Shown one piece after another: positions 8,670 through 17,502 of a stretch of 49,392 bases of DNA. Under the pieces are notes generated by a model. It saw nothing but the letters and a program-made list of their open reading frames with translations. It ran no database searches and had not been told where the DNA came from. The translations under genes were made by a program, and so were the position numbers. This stretch comes from an uncultured bacterium (GTDB taxonomy: Bacteria > Verrucomicrobiota > Kiritimatiellia > RFP12 > UBA1067): NCBI GenBank assembly GCA_902775595.1, contig CACYNF010000008.1, forward strand, positions 1 through 49,392, written 5' to 3'. Position 1 is the first letter of the stretch. Each line of letters opens with the position of its first letter.

Positions 8670-8678
8670 ATTATACCA
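8670..8678 (-). promoter_or_regulatory. Extended -10 (TGG-TATAAT) of trmD; predicted leaderless
   Basis: The minus strand reads TTGGTATAATAC, and the hexamer ends seven bases before the trmD ATG. The T-run of the rplS terminator runs directly into this box, so the terminator tail and the promoter are fused. Confidence 0.6.
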
Positions 8679-8684
8679 AAAAAG

Positions 8685-8710
8685 AAGGCCGTCCCGAGAG
8701 GGGCGGCCTT
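8685..8710 (-). terminator. Rho-independent terminator after rplS
   Basis: On the minus strand, AAGGCCGCCCC and GGGACGGCCTT pair as an 11-bp stem (one G-T pair) around a TCTC loop, followed by CTTTTTT. It separates rpsP-rplS from trmD. Confidence 0.85.
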
Positions 8711-8751
8711 GCTTTCCATCCATCCACCGGTCGGCTTCAAGCCGAGAAACC

Positions 8752-9120
8752 TTACTTCTTGACGAGCTTGCGGACGGCCTTGTGCGAGCAGTAGGTGCGC
8801 TCGTTGTAGAGCTTGGCACGGCGAGTGGCGCCCTTCTTGACGACCTTGATCGCCTGGATCCAGGGGCTGTTGAACGGGAAGCGCTTCTCGACGCGGACGC
8901 CCATCGTGTCGCGGCTGACGACGAAGTTGCCGGAGATTCCGCCACGGCCGTTGTCGATCGAGAACACCTTGCCCTCGAAGTCCTGGACGCGGAACTTGTC
9001 GCCTTCCTTGATCTTGATGGAGACGCGGACGATGTCGCCGGTGCGGAACTCGGGGAACTTCTTCTCCGCGAACTTCGCCGTCTGCTCGGCGTTGATCTTG
9101 TCTATAAGCTTGATACCCAT
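8752..9120 (-). CDS. rplS: 50S ribosomal protein L19
   Basis: A 122-residue protein of normal L19 length. Recognisable blocks are FRTGDIVRVSIKIKEGDKFRVQ, FEGKVFSIDNG, RDTMGVRVEKRFPFNSPWI and RAKLYNER. L19 sits at the 30S-50S interface. It begins three bases after the rpsP stop, so the two are co-transcribed. A strong terminator follows. Confidence 0.97.
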   Translation of the reverse strand: MGIKLIDKINAEQTAKFAEKKFPEFRTGDIVRVSIKIKEGDKFRVQDFEGKVFSIDNGRGGISGNFVVSRDTMGVRVEKRFPFNSPWIQAIKVVKKGATRRAKLYNERTYCSHKAVRKLVKK

Positions 9121-9123
9121 GGC

Positions 9124-9420
9124 TTAGGCCTCCTTCTTCGCTTCGACCTTCTTCGCCGGAGTCGCGTGGTGCGGCTTGAGGCTAGGGTTCTTCGCGCGGC
9201 GGATGAGCGAGGCGACGGTCGTCGAGGGCTGCGCGCCCTTCGAAAGCCAGTACTCGACGCGCGGGAGGTCGAGCTTGAAGTTGTCGTCCTTGATCTGGGT
9301 GTCGTACCACCCGAGGATCTCGAGGAACTTGCCGTCACGGGGCGAACGAGAGTCCGCCGCTACGATACGATAGGTCGCGTGGTTGGTGCAACCGGTGCGA
9401 CGCATTCTGATCTTTACCAT
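9124..9420 (-). CDS. rpsP: 30S ribosomal protein S16
   Basis: A 98-residue protein opening MVKIRMRRTGCTNHATYRIV and containing DSRSPRDGKFLEILGWYD and WLSKGAQPS, typical of S16. The C-terminus ends in a Lys/Glu/Ala tail. The start at 9420 was chosen over 9462 because S16 homology begins there and AAGGAAGG lies just upstream. It heads the rpsP-rplS unit. Confidence 0.97.
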   Translation of the reverse strand: MVKIRMRRTGCTNHATYRIVAADSRSPRDGKFLEILGWYDTQIKDDNFKLDLPRVEYWLSKGAQPSTTVASLIRRAKNPSLKPHHATPAKKVEAKKEA

Positions 9421-9452
9421 TTTTCCTTCCTTTCGGTGAATGAACGGCGCGT

Positions 9453-9461
9453 AGTATACCA
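9453..9461 (-). promoter_or_regulatory. Extended -10 (TGG-TATACT) of rpsP-rplS
   Basis: The minus strand reads TTTGGTATACTACG about 32 bases before the rpsP start. Unlike several others here, this transcript has a short leader with a Shine-Dalgarno site (AAGGAAGG). Confidence 0.6.
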
Positions 9462-9510
9462 AATGCCGCCCCGCAATGCAAGGGCAAATAAGATAAACGA
9501 AAAACGGCCT

Positions 9511-10320
9511 TCATCCCCTCCGCAGAAACGAAACCACCTCGCGGAAGAACGACTCGGGCGTAGAAGCGCCGGAAGTTACGCCCAGCTCCTCGACGCCCGA
9601 GAGGTCGAGCGCCCTAACCTCGTCTATTGTCCCCGCCCTGAAAGTGCGGCATCGCGCGACTTCGCACAGGCGCCTCGTGTTGGACGAGTTCGCGCTCCCG
9701 AGAACGAGCAGCGCGTCGCCGGAAAACGCTTTCACCGCGTCCTGGCGCACCTTCGTGGCGTTGCACACCTCCGCCATCGTCTCGACCTCGTGGCTTTCGC
9801 GCAGCTCGGCGACGAGCGACGCAACCTCGTCCGCGTTCATCGTCGTCTGCGAGACGAGCCCGAACTTCGGCGGCAGCTCCCGCGCGCGCGGCTGCGATGG
9901 ATCAAGCACCACGGCGTTCGCCGCCTCTCCGACGATGCCGCGCACCTCCGCGTGCGAGGGATTGCCTATGACGACGACGGGCATCCCCTTCGCGGCGAAA
10001 TCGCGCGCTGCGCGGTGGACGCGCTCGACGAACGGACACGTCGCGTCCACGACCTTCAACCCGCGCTCCGCCGCGCGCTCCCTGACCGCAGGCGAGACTC
10101 CGTGCGCCGAGAAAAGGACAGTCGCGCCCTCGGGAACGTCCTCTATAGACTCAACGAAGCTGAAGCCGCGCGTCCTGAGGTCTGCGACCACGACTTCGTT
10201 GTGGACAAGCTGGTGGAGGCAGAAGACGGGACGAGCTTCCGCGGCGACCGCCACGGCCTTCCTGAGCGCGGCGGTCACGCCGGCGCAGAACCCGTGCGGC
10301 TCAATGACGCTAATCGTCAT
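9511..10320 (-). CDS. ispH: 4-hydroxy-3-methylbut-2-enyl diphosphate reductase
   Basis: The last enzyme of the MEP isoprenoid pathway, converting HMBPP to IPP and DMAPP with a [4Fe-4S] cluster. The three cluster cysteines are visible: Cys12 in HGFCAGV, Cys95 in DATCPFV and Cys186 in EVCNATKVRQ. The HQLVHN, FSAHGVSP, GNPSHAEV, GSANSSNT and GVTSGASTPE blocks complete the family pattern. At 269 residues it is slightly shorter than usual. Its start overlaps the mazG 3' end by 11 bases, so it is read in the same operon. Confidence 0.95.
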   Translation of the reverse strand: MTISVIEPHGFCAGVTAALRKAVAVAAEARPVFCLHQLVHNEVVVADLRTRGFSFVESIEDVPEGATVLFSAHGVSPAVRERAAERGLKVVDATCPFVERVHRAARDFAAKGMPVVVIGNPSHAEVRGIVGEAANAVVLDPSQPRARELPPKFGLVSQTTMNADEVASLVAELRESHEVETMAEVCNATKVRQDAVKAFSGDALLVLGSANSSNTRRLCEVARCRTFRAGTIDEVRALDLSGVEELGVTSGASTPESFFREVVSFLRRG

Positions 10321-11113
10321 CGTGCTTCTTCGCCTCGTTCCAAAGCGCGTCCATCTCCTCGAGGGTCATGTCCTTGAGCGAACGGCCCTGGGCCTTCGCC
10401 CCCGCCTCGACGGCGCGGAAGCGGCGCGAAAACTTGGAGGTCGAGAGTTCAGCCGCGCTCTCGGCGTCGACTTTAAGGTGGCGGGCGAGGTTCGCGACGG
10501 CGAAGACGAGATCGCCGAGCTCCTCCTTCACCCTGTCGGAGTCGGCGGGCCTGTCGCTCTTCCTCGCGGCGACCTCGGCCTTGAGCTCCTCAAGCTCCTC
10601 CCCGACCTTCTCCATCGGGCCGTCTGCGTCCTTCCAGTCGAAGCCGACGCGTGCGGCCTTCTCCTGCGTGCGCTGGGCCTTCAGAAGCGCGGGAAGCGCG
10701 GCGGGAACGCCGTCGAGCGCAGAGTGGCGCGACTCCTTCTTGTGCTCCATCTGCTTGATCTGCTCCCAGTTCCGGAGCACCGTCGCGGAATCCTTCGCGT
10801 CGACGTTGCCGAAGACATGCGGATGGCGGTGGACGAGCTTGTCGGAAATCGCGTTCGCAACGTCATCAAAGGAGAAGCGCCCCTCCTGCTCGGCCATGAC
10901 GCACTGGAACATGACCTGGAGGAGAACGTCGCCAAGTTCCTCGACGTAGTTGGCCTTGTCCTCCGGGCGGTCCATCGCCGCAAGCAGCTCGTGCGTCTCT
11001 TCGAGAAGGCACGGCTTCAGCGACTCGAGCGTCTGCTCGCGGTCCCAGGGACAGCCCTTCTCGGGGTCCCTGAGGCGAGTCATTATGTCGTGAAGTCGCT
11101 CGATGCCGGACAT
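10310..11113 (-). CDS. mazG: Nucleoside triphosphate pyrophosphohydrolase MazG
   Basis: A 267-residue house-cleaning NTP pyrophosphatase with two MazG domains. The first starts at CPWDREQTLESLK and carries EETHELL and EELGDVLLQV; the second has GEELEELKAE and KEELGDLVFAVANLARH. These EExxE and ExxD helices bind Mg2+. The start at 11113 was chosen because MSGIERLHDIMTRLRDPEKG is the family N-terminus; upstream residues in the longer frame are low complexity. It starts one base after the stop of the HAD-like gene. Confidence 0.94.
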   Translation of the reverse strand: MSGIERLHDIMTRLRDPEKGCPWDREQTLESLKPCLLEETHELLAAMDRPEDKANYVEELGDVLLQVMFQCVMAEQEGRFSFDDVANAISDKLVHRHPHVFGNVDAKDSATVLRNWEQIKQMEHKKESRHSALDGVPAALPALLKAQRTQEKAARVGFDWKDADGPMEKVGEELEELKAEVAARKSDRPADSDRVKEELGDLVFAVANLARHLKVDAESAAELSTSKFSRRFRAVEAGAKAQGRSLKDMTLEEMDALWNEAKKHDDD

Positions 11114-11114
11114 G

Positions 11115-11789
11115 TCAGACCCTGAGGATCTCGAGCACCGACTTCGCCGCGGCGGAATTGAGCTCGCGGACCACTTCGTCCGCCCCGCCGAAGTCCTGGT
11201 AGGCAACATGCGAATTGAGAACCGCGACGGAGCCCATTCCCGCGACAAGCGCGGACTTGACGCCATGGCCGGAGCCCGTAACCGCGATCGTCGAGAAGTT
11301 GCGCAGCTTGTTCATGGCGCACGCGCGGCGCCATGCGTCCCACTTGACGCCGCCGTACGTGGCGGCCGTTTCATGGTAGAGGACAACGTCGTCGCCGAGA
11401 AGCCCCTCGAAGGCCGGGCGCACCTTCTCCACGTCGGCGCGCGTCGCGATCACGACCTTGACGCCCTTCGAGGCGAGCGCGGAGACGAAGTTCTTGAAGG
11501 ACGCGGTGACGGCCTTCGGCACCGCCTCGTTAAGGGCGGTCTCGAACGCGGCGGCAAGGTCCTTCGCGGCCTTTGCCGCGGTCTTCTTCGTCTTCACGAC
11601 GGCGAAGTACTCGGCAAGGGCGCCCTGGTAGTTGCCGCCGGCGAGATACTGCGCCTCGACGCGTTCGTCGAACGGTATCTTGTCAAGCGCCGCAAGGAAG
11701 CGCTTCGTGACGTCGAACAGGAGCCCCGCTCCGTCCATTGCGGCGAAGTCGAACTCGACTATGACGCCCTTCTTTACGCTTTCTGCCAT
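11115..11789 (-). CDS. HAD-superfamily-like protein lacking catalytic acidic residues
   Basis: A 224-residue protein with the order of HAD motifs but not their chemistry. Motif I reads VEFDFAAMDGAG, where a phosphatase would have DxDGT: the first Asp may remain but the +2 acid is Ala. Motif II is VIATRAD. A Lys-rich stretch (KWDAWRRACAMNKLRN) could be motif III. Motif IV reads VTGSGHGVKSALVAGM, where active enzymes have VGDSxxG, so the Mg2+-binding Asp is replaced by Gly. GGGAGG lies five bases before the ATG. It sits between pfp and mazG in an apparent operon. A regulatory or binding role is more likely than hydrolysis; the assignment rests on motif spacing only. Confidence 0.65.
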   Translation of the reverse strand: MAESVKKGVIVEFDFAAMDGAGLLFDVTKRFLAALDKIPFDERVEAQYLAGGNYQGALAEYFAVVKTKKTAAKAAKDLAAAFETALNEAVPKAVTASFKNFVSALASKGVKVVIATRADVEKVRPAFEGLLGDDVVLYHETAATYGGVKWDAWRRACAMNKLRNFSTIAVTGSGHGVKSALVAGMGSVAVLNSHVAYQDFGGADEVVRELNSAAAKSVLEILRV

Positions 11790-11835
11790 AACTGCCTCCC
11801 TTCTGCCCGGGGCCTAAGCCGCCGGAAACCAACCG

Positions 11836-13068
11836 TTACTTGGCCGTGCGCTTCTTGCGCGGCTTGGGCTGGCCGATCTCGGACAACATCTTGCGGAAAG
11901 AGCCCTTGCGCACGTTGAAGGGCTTGCCGCCCTTGATGCTCGGGAACTCGCACGCGCAGATCTTCGCGCCCTTCCTCTCGTCGGGGCCGACAACGCCGCT
12001 CTCGCCGGAAAGCGCGCACTCTACGGCCTTGCGGGCGCACTTCTCGATGAGCTTCAGGTCCTTCTTGCAGGGAGCCGCCGCACGGGCGAAGTAGCCCGAC
12101 TTGAACACCTGCACCTTCTCCGCGCCGAGAAGCTGGCCGAAGCGCTTGCCGATATACTGGCCGACGTTGACCTTGTCGAGCCTCGGGTGGCCGAACGCGT
12201 CGACAGGAACCTCCTCGCCGCGCCTCGCCATCTCCTTGATGATGTCCTTTACGCCTGCGCCCTCGGAGACGAAGATGTTGACGGAATCCCACTTGTCCAT
12301 GATCTTCCTGAGGCGCTCCCCCTCGGAGGCGAAGTCGATCTTGCACTCCGGCACGTAGACGGCGTGGACATCCTGGCGCTCGGGCGTGAGGAGGAACTCT
12401 GGGACGAACTTCATGCGCTTAAGCATCTTGCGGTAGCACTGCGCCGTCTTGTAGGTGAGCCAGCCGCAGTTGCGGCCCATGACCTCGTGGATCGTGAGCG
12501 CGCGCGGGTTCGCGCTGTTCTCCTTGACGACGTTCATGAAGAACTTCGCCCCCTCCTCGGCAGCGGTCCACGCGCCGAGCGACTGCTTGATCGGATAGAC
12601 GTCGTTGTCGATGGTCTTGGGAAGGCCGACGACGATCAGCGGGTAGTTGTTCGTCGCGAGATACGCCGCGAGATCGGCCGCCGTAGTGTTGGTGTCATCG
12701 CCGCCGATGGTGTGAAGAACGTCGACACCGTCCTTTACGAGCTGATCCGCCGCGACCTTGAGGGGGTCTTCGCCTTCTTTTACGAGGCCGCGCTTGACGC
12801 AGTCCTTGACGTTCGTGAGCTTCACGCGGCTGTTGCCGATCGGGGAGCCGCCGTGCTTCGTCAGCACGAGCGCGTTCTTGCGAACCTCGGGCGTAACGGG
12901 AATGGACTCGCCCTTGAGAAGCCCCATGTAGCCGTTGACATAGCCGATCATCTCGACGCTCGGCGCCTTTTTCGTGTATTCGTCGATCAGGAACCCGATT
13001 GAGGAGCTGAGGCAGGGGGCAAGGCCGCCAGCCGTCAGAAACGCAACTTTCTTCACTTCTTTCGCCAT
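11836..13068 (-). CDS. pfp: Pyrophosphate-dependent 6-phosphofructokinase
   Basis: A 410-residue phosphofructokinase using PPi to phosphorylate fructose 6-phosphate reversibly. The PPi-type phosphate loop GGDDTNTTA (ATP enzymes carry Gly at the second Asp), PKTIDNDV with the catalytic Asp, and MGRNCGWLT are visible. The protein ends in a basic tail (KPRKKRTAK). PPi-PFK is common in Verrucomicrobiota-type anaerobes and saves ATP in glycolysis. The gene lies between ribH and the HAD-like gene on the same strand. Confidence 0.94.
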   Translation of the reverse strand: MAKEVKKVAFLTAGGLAPCLSSSIGFLIDEYTKKAPSVEMIGYVNGYMGLLKGESIPVTPEVRKNALVLTKHGGSPIGNSRVKLTNVKDCVKRGLVKEGEDPLKVAADQLVKDGVDVLHTIGGDDTNTTAADLAAYLATNNYPLIVVGLPKTIDNDVYPIKQSLGAWTAAEEGAKFFMNVVKENSANPRALTIHEVMGRNCGWLTYKTAQCYRKMLKRMKFVPEFLLTPERQDVHAVYVPECKIDFASEGERLRKIMDKWDSVNIFVSEGAGVKDIIKEMARRGEEVPVDAFGHPRLDKVNVGQYIGKRFGQLLGAEKVQVFKSGYFARAAAPCKKDLKLIEKCARKAVECALSGESGVVGPDERKGAKICACEFPSIKGGKPFNVRKGSFRKMLSEIGQPKPRKKRTAK

Positions 13069-13109
13069 TTTATCTTTCTTTCCTTTTGGTTTTAAGTTTT
13101 AAGACTCAT

Positions 13110-13568
13110 TTACAGTTTCTTCGCAACATTCGCCGTCTCGATGGCCGCCTGCATCGCGGAGAAGCCCTTGTTGCCCTGCTTCGTGCCGCAGCGCTCGACG
13201 GCCTGTTCGAGATTCTCGGCCGAAACGACGCCATCAATCACCGGAACGCCAGTCGAAACGGAGATTTCGGCAAAAGACTTTGCCGTCGCCTGGTTGATGA
13301 GGTCGGCATGGGCGGTCGCGCCCTGCACGACGGCACCAAGGCAGATAATGGCGTCGGGCTTCTTCGCCGCGAGTTTGGAGGCGACGAAGGGAAGCTCGTA
13401 CGCACCGGGAACTCTGACGAGGGTCAAGTCCTTTTCAGCCCCGCCCATGCGCAGAAAGGCGTCTTCCGCGCCTTTGACAAGCTGCTCGACGAGAAAACTG
13501 TTGAATCGGCTCGCGGCAATCGCGATTTTGAGCCCTTTCGCCGACAATTCACCGTTGATTTCTCTCAT
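13110..13568 (-). CDS. ribH: 6,7-dimethyl-8-ribityllumazine synthase
   Basis: The penultimate riboflavin-biosynthesis enzyme, forming lumazine from the butanone phosphate and the pyrimidine. Family residues are ASRFNSFL, the RVPGAYELPF block, LGAVVQGATAHAD (the His aids catalysis) and GVPVIDGVVSAENLEQA. It is 152 residues long. The ATG at 13568 was chosen over a TTG at 13574 because AGGAG lies eight bases upstream of it. A consensus promoter precedes it. No other riboflavin genes are nearby. Confidence 0.95.
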   Translation of the reverse strand: MREINGELSAKGLKIAIAASRFNSFLVEQLVKGAEDAFLRMGGAEKDLTLVRVPGAYELPFVASKLAAKKPDAIICLGAVVQGATAHADLINQATAKSFAEISVSTGVPVIDGVVSAENLEQAVERCGTKQGNKGFSAMQAAIETANVAKKL

Positions 13569-13601
13569 TTCCAATGCTCCTATTTACGAGATTTTGGGGA
13601 T

Positions 13602-13630
13602 ATTTTATCAAATATCGTGTGCGCTGTCAA
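13602..13630 (-). promoter_or_regulatory. Sigma70-type promoter of ribH
   Basis: On the minus strand TTGACA (13630-13625), a 17-base spacer and TAAAAT (13607-13602) form a near-consensus promoter. The leader of about 27 bases carries AGGAG. Confidence 0.8.
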
Positions 13631-13635
13631 AAGCC

Positions 13636-14640
<1,005 letters not shown>

Positions 14641-14680
14641 GGTTTTCTCCTTTCGAGTTAGATTCCGAATTTCTTTTTAG

Positions 14681-14737
14681 CCGTGTAGAACATGTAGAGC
14701 GTGGAGGGTTTCTGCATGTTCTACCCGTTCTACACGG
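14681..14737 (-). repeat. Inverted repeat of the GTGTAGAACATGTAGA family upstream of recA
   Basis: The arms CCGTGTAGAACATGTAGA (14681-14698) and, in reverse, CATGTTCTACCCGTTCTACACGG (14715-14737) can fold into an imperfect hairpin. Single arms of the same sequence occur at about 45005-45040, 45749-45768 and 49170-49220. Confidence 0.7.
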
Positions 14738-14742
14738 TTATT

Positions 14743-15183
14743 TCAGTCACTCCAGCGAACATACCGTTCGTTCTTCTCGAACAGCTGAACGCCGGGGATG
14801 TGGTCGATCTCGGCCCGCATACGCGAGTTCGGCTCGCCGTAGACCTCGATCACGTCGAATCTGTAGCCGCCCTTCCAGCGCTCCCTTGCGAGCCAGGTGC
14901 GGCAGGCGCGGCGCAAAAGATCCTTCTTGTGCCGCGTCACGCTCTGGAGCCGGCGCGCATACGGGCTTCGCCTCGCATGCTGCTTCACCTCCACGAACGC
15001 CATCACGTCGAACATGCGGTCGTACGCGATGACGTCGATCTCGAGGCGCCGGTCGCGGCGGCATGGGTGGACGTTGCGGTCTACAATCTCGTACCCATGG
15101 ATACGCAGATACTCGACCGCGACATCCTCGCCCCATGCGCCGTGCTCGACGCCGACGTTTGGCGCCTCACGCCGCATTGGCAT
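14743..15183 (-). CDS. UPF0102/YraN-family putative endonuclease
   Basis: A 146-residue protein of the YraN family with a restriction-endonuclease-like fold. The core D and ExK triad appears as EIDVIAYDR followed by FVEVKQ, and the usual basic helix TRHKKDLLRRACRTWLAR follows. The family role is unsettled (proposed Holliday-junction or repair nuclease). The start at 15183 is favoured because GGGAGG lies six bases upstream, giving a 17-base overlap with the preceding gene. Placement beside recA and comM fits DNA processing. Confidence 0.88.
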   Translation of the reverse strand: MPMRREAPNVGVEHGAWGEDVAVEYLRIHGYEIVDRNVHPCRRDRRLEIDVIAYDRMFDVMAFVEVKQHARRSPYARRLQSVTRHKKDLLRRACRTWLARERWKGGYRFDVIEVYGEPNSRMRAEIDHIPGVQLFEKNERYVRWSD

Positions 15184-15766
15184 TCCGCGCCTCCCTCGCC
15201 TCGCGCCGATAGGCCGTGGTGTCGTGCTCAACCAGCATCGGTATCCCGAAGCTGATCACCCCGAAGGAATTCTCCATCGCGCGGCAGAGCCCGAACGCCT
15301 CGGTGTCGGAGAGGACGATCCGTGCGCTCGACTCGTCTTTCCCGTCCCTGGACTTCCGGTACAGCTCGAAGGAGTAGCAGCTCTCGGGCTCGATGATGTG
15401 GCGAAGGACTATGCTCGTGGAAAAGCGCGCCGTCTGGTGGTAGAGGCCCTTCCCGTCCCCCAGCGACTCGCGCTCGCCGTGGAACACCTGGACGATGCGC
15501 GAGAGATCTGTGAAGTCGAGCTTGACCGTAAGCCGCCCTTCCCAGTCGAACGTCGGGTAGACCGGGTTCGGCGAGACGCGGTCGCCGATGGTCAGCTGGT
15601 TCGCCATCGTCATCATGATGCACCCGTCGGTATCGTCGTGCGCGGGATGGAGCGAGAGCTTCATCGCGCAGCCAGTGCCTCGCGCGTTGGCGTGGTAGAA
15701 CGCCAGGCTCGGGCGGTACTGGCCGACTTTTGCGGGCGTGTCGGCGTTTCTCGTTGTGTCATTCAT
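15167..15766 (-). CDS. Conserved protein of unknown function, 199 residues
   Basis: Not assignable to a named family from sequence alone. The protein has no signal peptide or membrane segment. It contains Cys34 and Met/Lys-rich AMKLSLHPAHDDTDGCIM, an FDWEGRLTVKLDFTDL stretch, SCYSFELYRKSRDG and a C-terminal FGIPMLVEHDT. The alternation of charged and aromatic beta-strand-like segments suggests a compact single-domain fold, possibly nucleic-acid associated given neighbours recA, the YraN-like protein and comM. It overlaps the YraN-like gene and shares its operon. AAAGGAACG precedes the ATG. Confidence 0.75.
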   Translation of the reverse strand: MNDTTRNADTPAKVGQYRPSLAFYHANARGTGCAMKLSLHPAHDDTDGCIMMTMANQLTIGDRVSPNPVYPTFDWEGRLTVKLDFTDLSRIVQVFHGERESLGDGKGLYHQTARFSTSIVLRHIIEPESCYSFELYRKSRDGKDESSARIVLSDTEAFGLCRAMENSFGVISFGIPMLVEHDTTAYRREAREARNANAA

Positions 15767-15814
15767 TGTTCGTTCCTTTCCTTTGTAGGTTTGTCTGTTT
15801 TGTGCAACGGGCCT

Positions 15815-17362
15815 TCAGGCCCAGAAAGACTCGGATCCCTGGTCGAGCTGGCGGAAGCCGGCCGCGGCGAAGATGTCGTCTTCGTTCACCCCGGCGCGGC
15901 CGGCGAGATCGGCGCAGGTGCGCGCGACCCTCAGGACCCGGTCATAGGCGCGCGCAGAGAACTGAAGCTTCTCGAGCTGGTCGCGAAGGCGCTTCGCCGC
16001 CTTTTCGTCCATGCGGCAGATGTCCTTCAGGTCGCGGCTTTTCGCGTCGGCGTTCGTGAACACCCCCCGCTGGCCGCGGTAGCGCTCGCGCTGCAGCGCA
16101 CGCGCCGCCATGACGCGTTCGCGGATCGCCGCGCTCGACTCGCCCGGCTTAAGGGAGTCGAGATCGCCGGGCCTTACGGCCGACACGCTGCACTGGATGT
16201 CGATCCTGTCGAGAAGCGGCCCGGAGACACGGTGCTGGTATTTGAGTATCTGGCGCTGCGTGCATCGGCATTCCCTCGTCGGGTCGTTGTAGTAGCCGCA
16301 GGGACATGGGTTCATCGCGGCGACGAGCATGAAGCGCGACGGGAAGTCGATCGCCGCCGCCGCTCGCGAGACGGAAACGTGGCCGTCCTCAAGCGGCTGG
16401 CGCAGGACCTCCAGCGCGGGGCGCGGGAACTCCGCGAACTCGTCGAGGAAGAGAACCCCGCGGTGCGCGAGCGAAACCTCGCCGGGAACGGGCCGCGTGC
16501 CGCCGCCGAGAAGCCCTATCGAGCTCACCGTGTGGTGCGGCGCACGAAACGGGCGCGAGGTGACGAACATGCCGCCGCCCTTTTCGCGGCCCGCGACGGA
16601 GTGGATCTTCGAGACCTCAAGCGCCTCTTCGGGGGTCATCGGCGGGAGGATGGAGGGTATCCGCCGCGCGATCATCGTCTTGCCCGAGCCGGGCGAGCCA
16701 ATCATCAGCAGATTGTGCCCGCCCGCAACGGCGATCTCGACCGCCTTGCGTGCGCTCTCCTGGCCCCTGACGTCGGCAAAGTCGTCGCCGCGGCCTTCTT
16801 CGGCGGAGACGAGCGAGGCGAGATCGGTCGAATGTGGCTCGATCTCCAAATCGCCGCTGAGGAACTCAACCGCCTCGCGGAGAGTCCGCACCGGGATGAC
16901 GTCGATTCCCGAGACGACGCTCGCCTCCTCGGCGTTCTCCTCGGGAACGAGCACCGCCCGGCGGCCTATGCGCCGCATCTCGATCACTATGGGGAGGATT
17001 CCGCGGACGCGCCGCACGCCGCCTGCGAGCGACAGCTCCCCGACAAGCGCGTATTCGGCGAGCTCCTCGGTGCGGAGGCGCTGGGTGGCCTTGAGGAGCG
17101 CGACGGCGATGGGAAGATCGTAGATCGGGCCTTCCTTCCTGACGTCGGCCGGCGCGAGATTCACCGTGACCGCGTATTCGTCCTTTGACCTGAAGCCCGA
17201 GTTCCTGAGGGCCGTGGAGACGCGGTCCTTCGCCTCCTTTACCGCGGTGTCGGGCAGCCCGACGATCGCGAACGAGCTCGTCCCCTTGGAGGAGCTGACC
17301 TCGATCTCGACCGTCGACGCGTCGACGCCGTTTATCGTTCCTGAGTAGCATCTTGCGACCAT
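15815..17362 (-). CDS. comM: ComM/YifB-family Mg-chelatase-like AAA+ ATPase
   Basis: A 515-residue protein with the N-terminal ChlI-like fold (SGTINGVDASTVEIEV, VGLPDTAVKEAKDRV), the AAA+ core with Walker A GSPGSGKTM and Walker B GVLFLDEFAEFP, and a C-terminal Mg-chelatase domain with a four-Cys set (CPCGYY and ECRC). In transformable bacteria ComM is a branch-migration helicase. The start at 17362 was preferred to 17404 because the family N-terminus begins MVARCYSG and GAAGGAA lies just upstream. The 140-base gap to larC holds no recognisable gene. Confidence 0.93.
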   Translation of the reverse strand: MVARCYSGTINGVDASTVEIEVSSSKGTSSFAIVGLPDTAVKEAKDRVSTALRNSGFRSKDEYAVTVNLAPADVRKEGPIYDLPIAVALLKATQRLRTEELAEYALVGELSLAGGVRRVRGILPIVIEMRRIGRRAVLVPEENAEEASVVSGIDVIPVRTLREAVEFLSGDLEIEPHSTDLASLVSAEEGRGDDFADVRGQESARKAVEIAVAGGHNLLMIGSPGSGKTMIARRIPSILPPMTPEEALEVSKIHSVAGREKGGGMFVTSRPFRAPHHTVSSIGLLGGGTRPVPGEVSLAHRGVLFLDEFAEFPRPALEVLRQPLEDGHVSVSRAAAAIDFPSRFMLVAAMNPCPCGYYNDPTRECRCTQRQILKYQHRVSGPLLDRIDIQCSVSAVRPGDLDSLKPGESSAAIRERVMAARALQRERYRGQRGVFTNADAKSRDLKDICRMDEKAAKRLRDQLEKLQFSARAYDRVLRVARTCADLAGRAGVNEDDIFAAAGFRQLDQGSESFWA

Positions 17363-17502
17363 GTTCCTTCTTTCCTTTCGCCCTGTTTTCCAGGACGGGA
17401 ACATTGTCGCAAATCCGCCGAAACCGCGTGGGTCTCGAACGGGTTTTCCGCGGGTCTTTTCTGACCCTCTTCGGCGCCTCGCCTCGTGCCGCTCAAAGGC
17501 GG

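Noticed and set aside
8782-10377. 531-codon plus-strand open frame across rplS, rpsP and ispH
   Set aside because: It lies antisense to three unmistakable genes and shows only compositional sequence.
14897-17188. 763-codon plus-strand open frame opposite the YraN-like, unknown and comM genes
   Set aside because: Arg/His/Ala-rich antisense translation with no domains. The minus-strand genes in the same place have clear motifs; high GC makes long antisense frames common.
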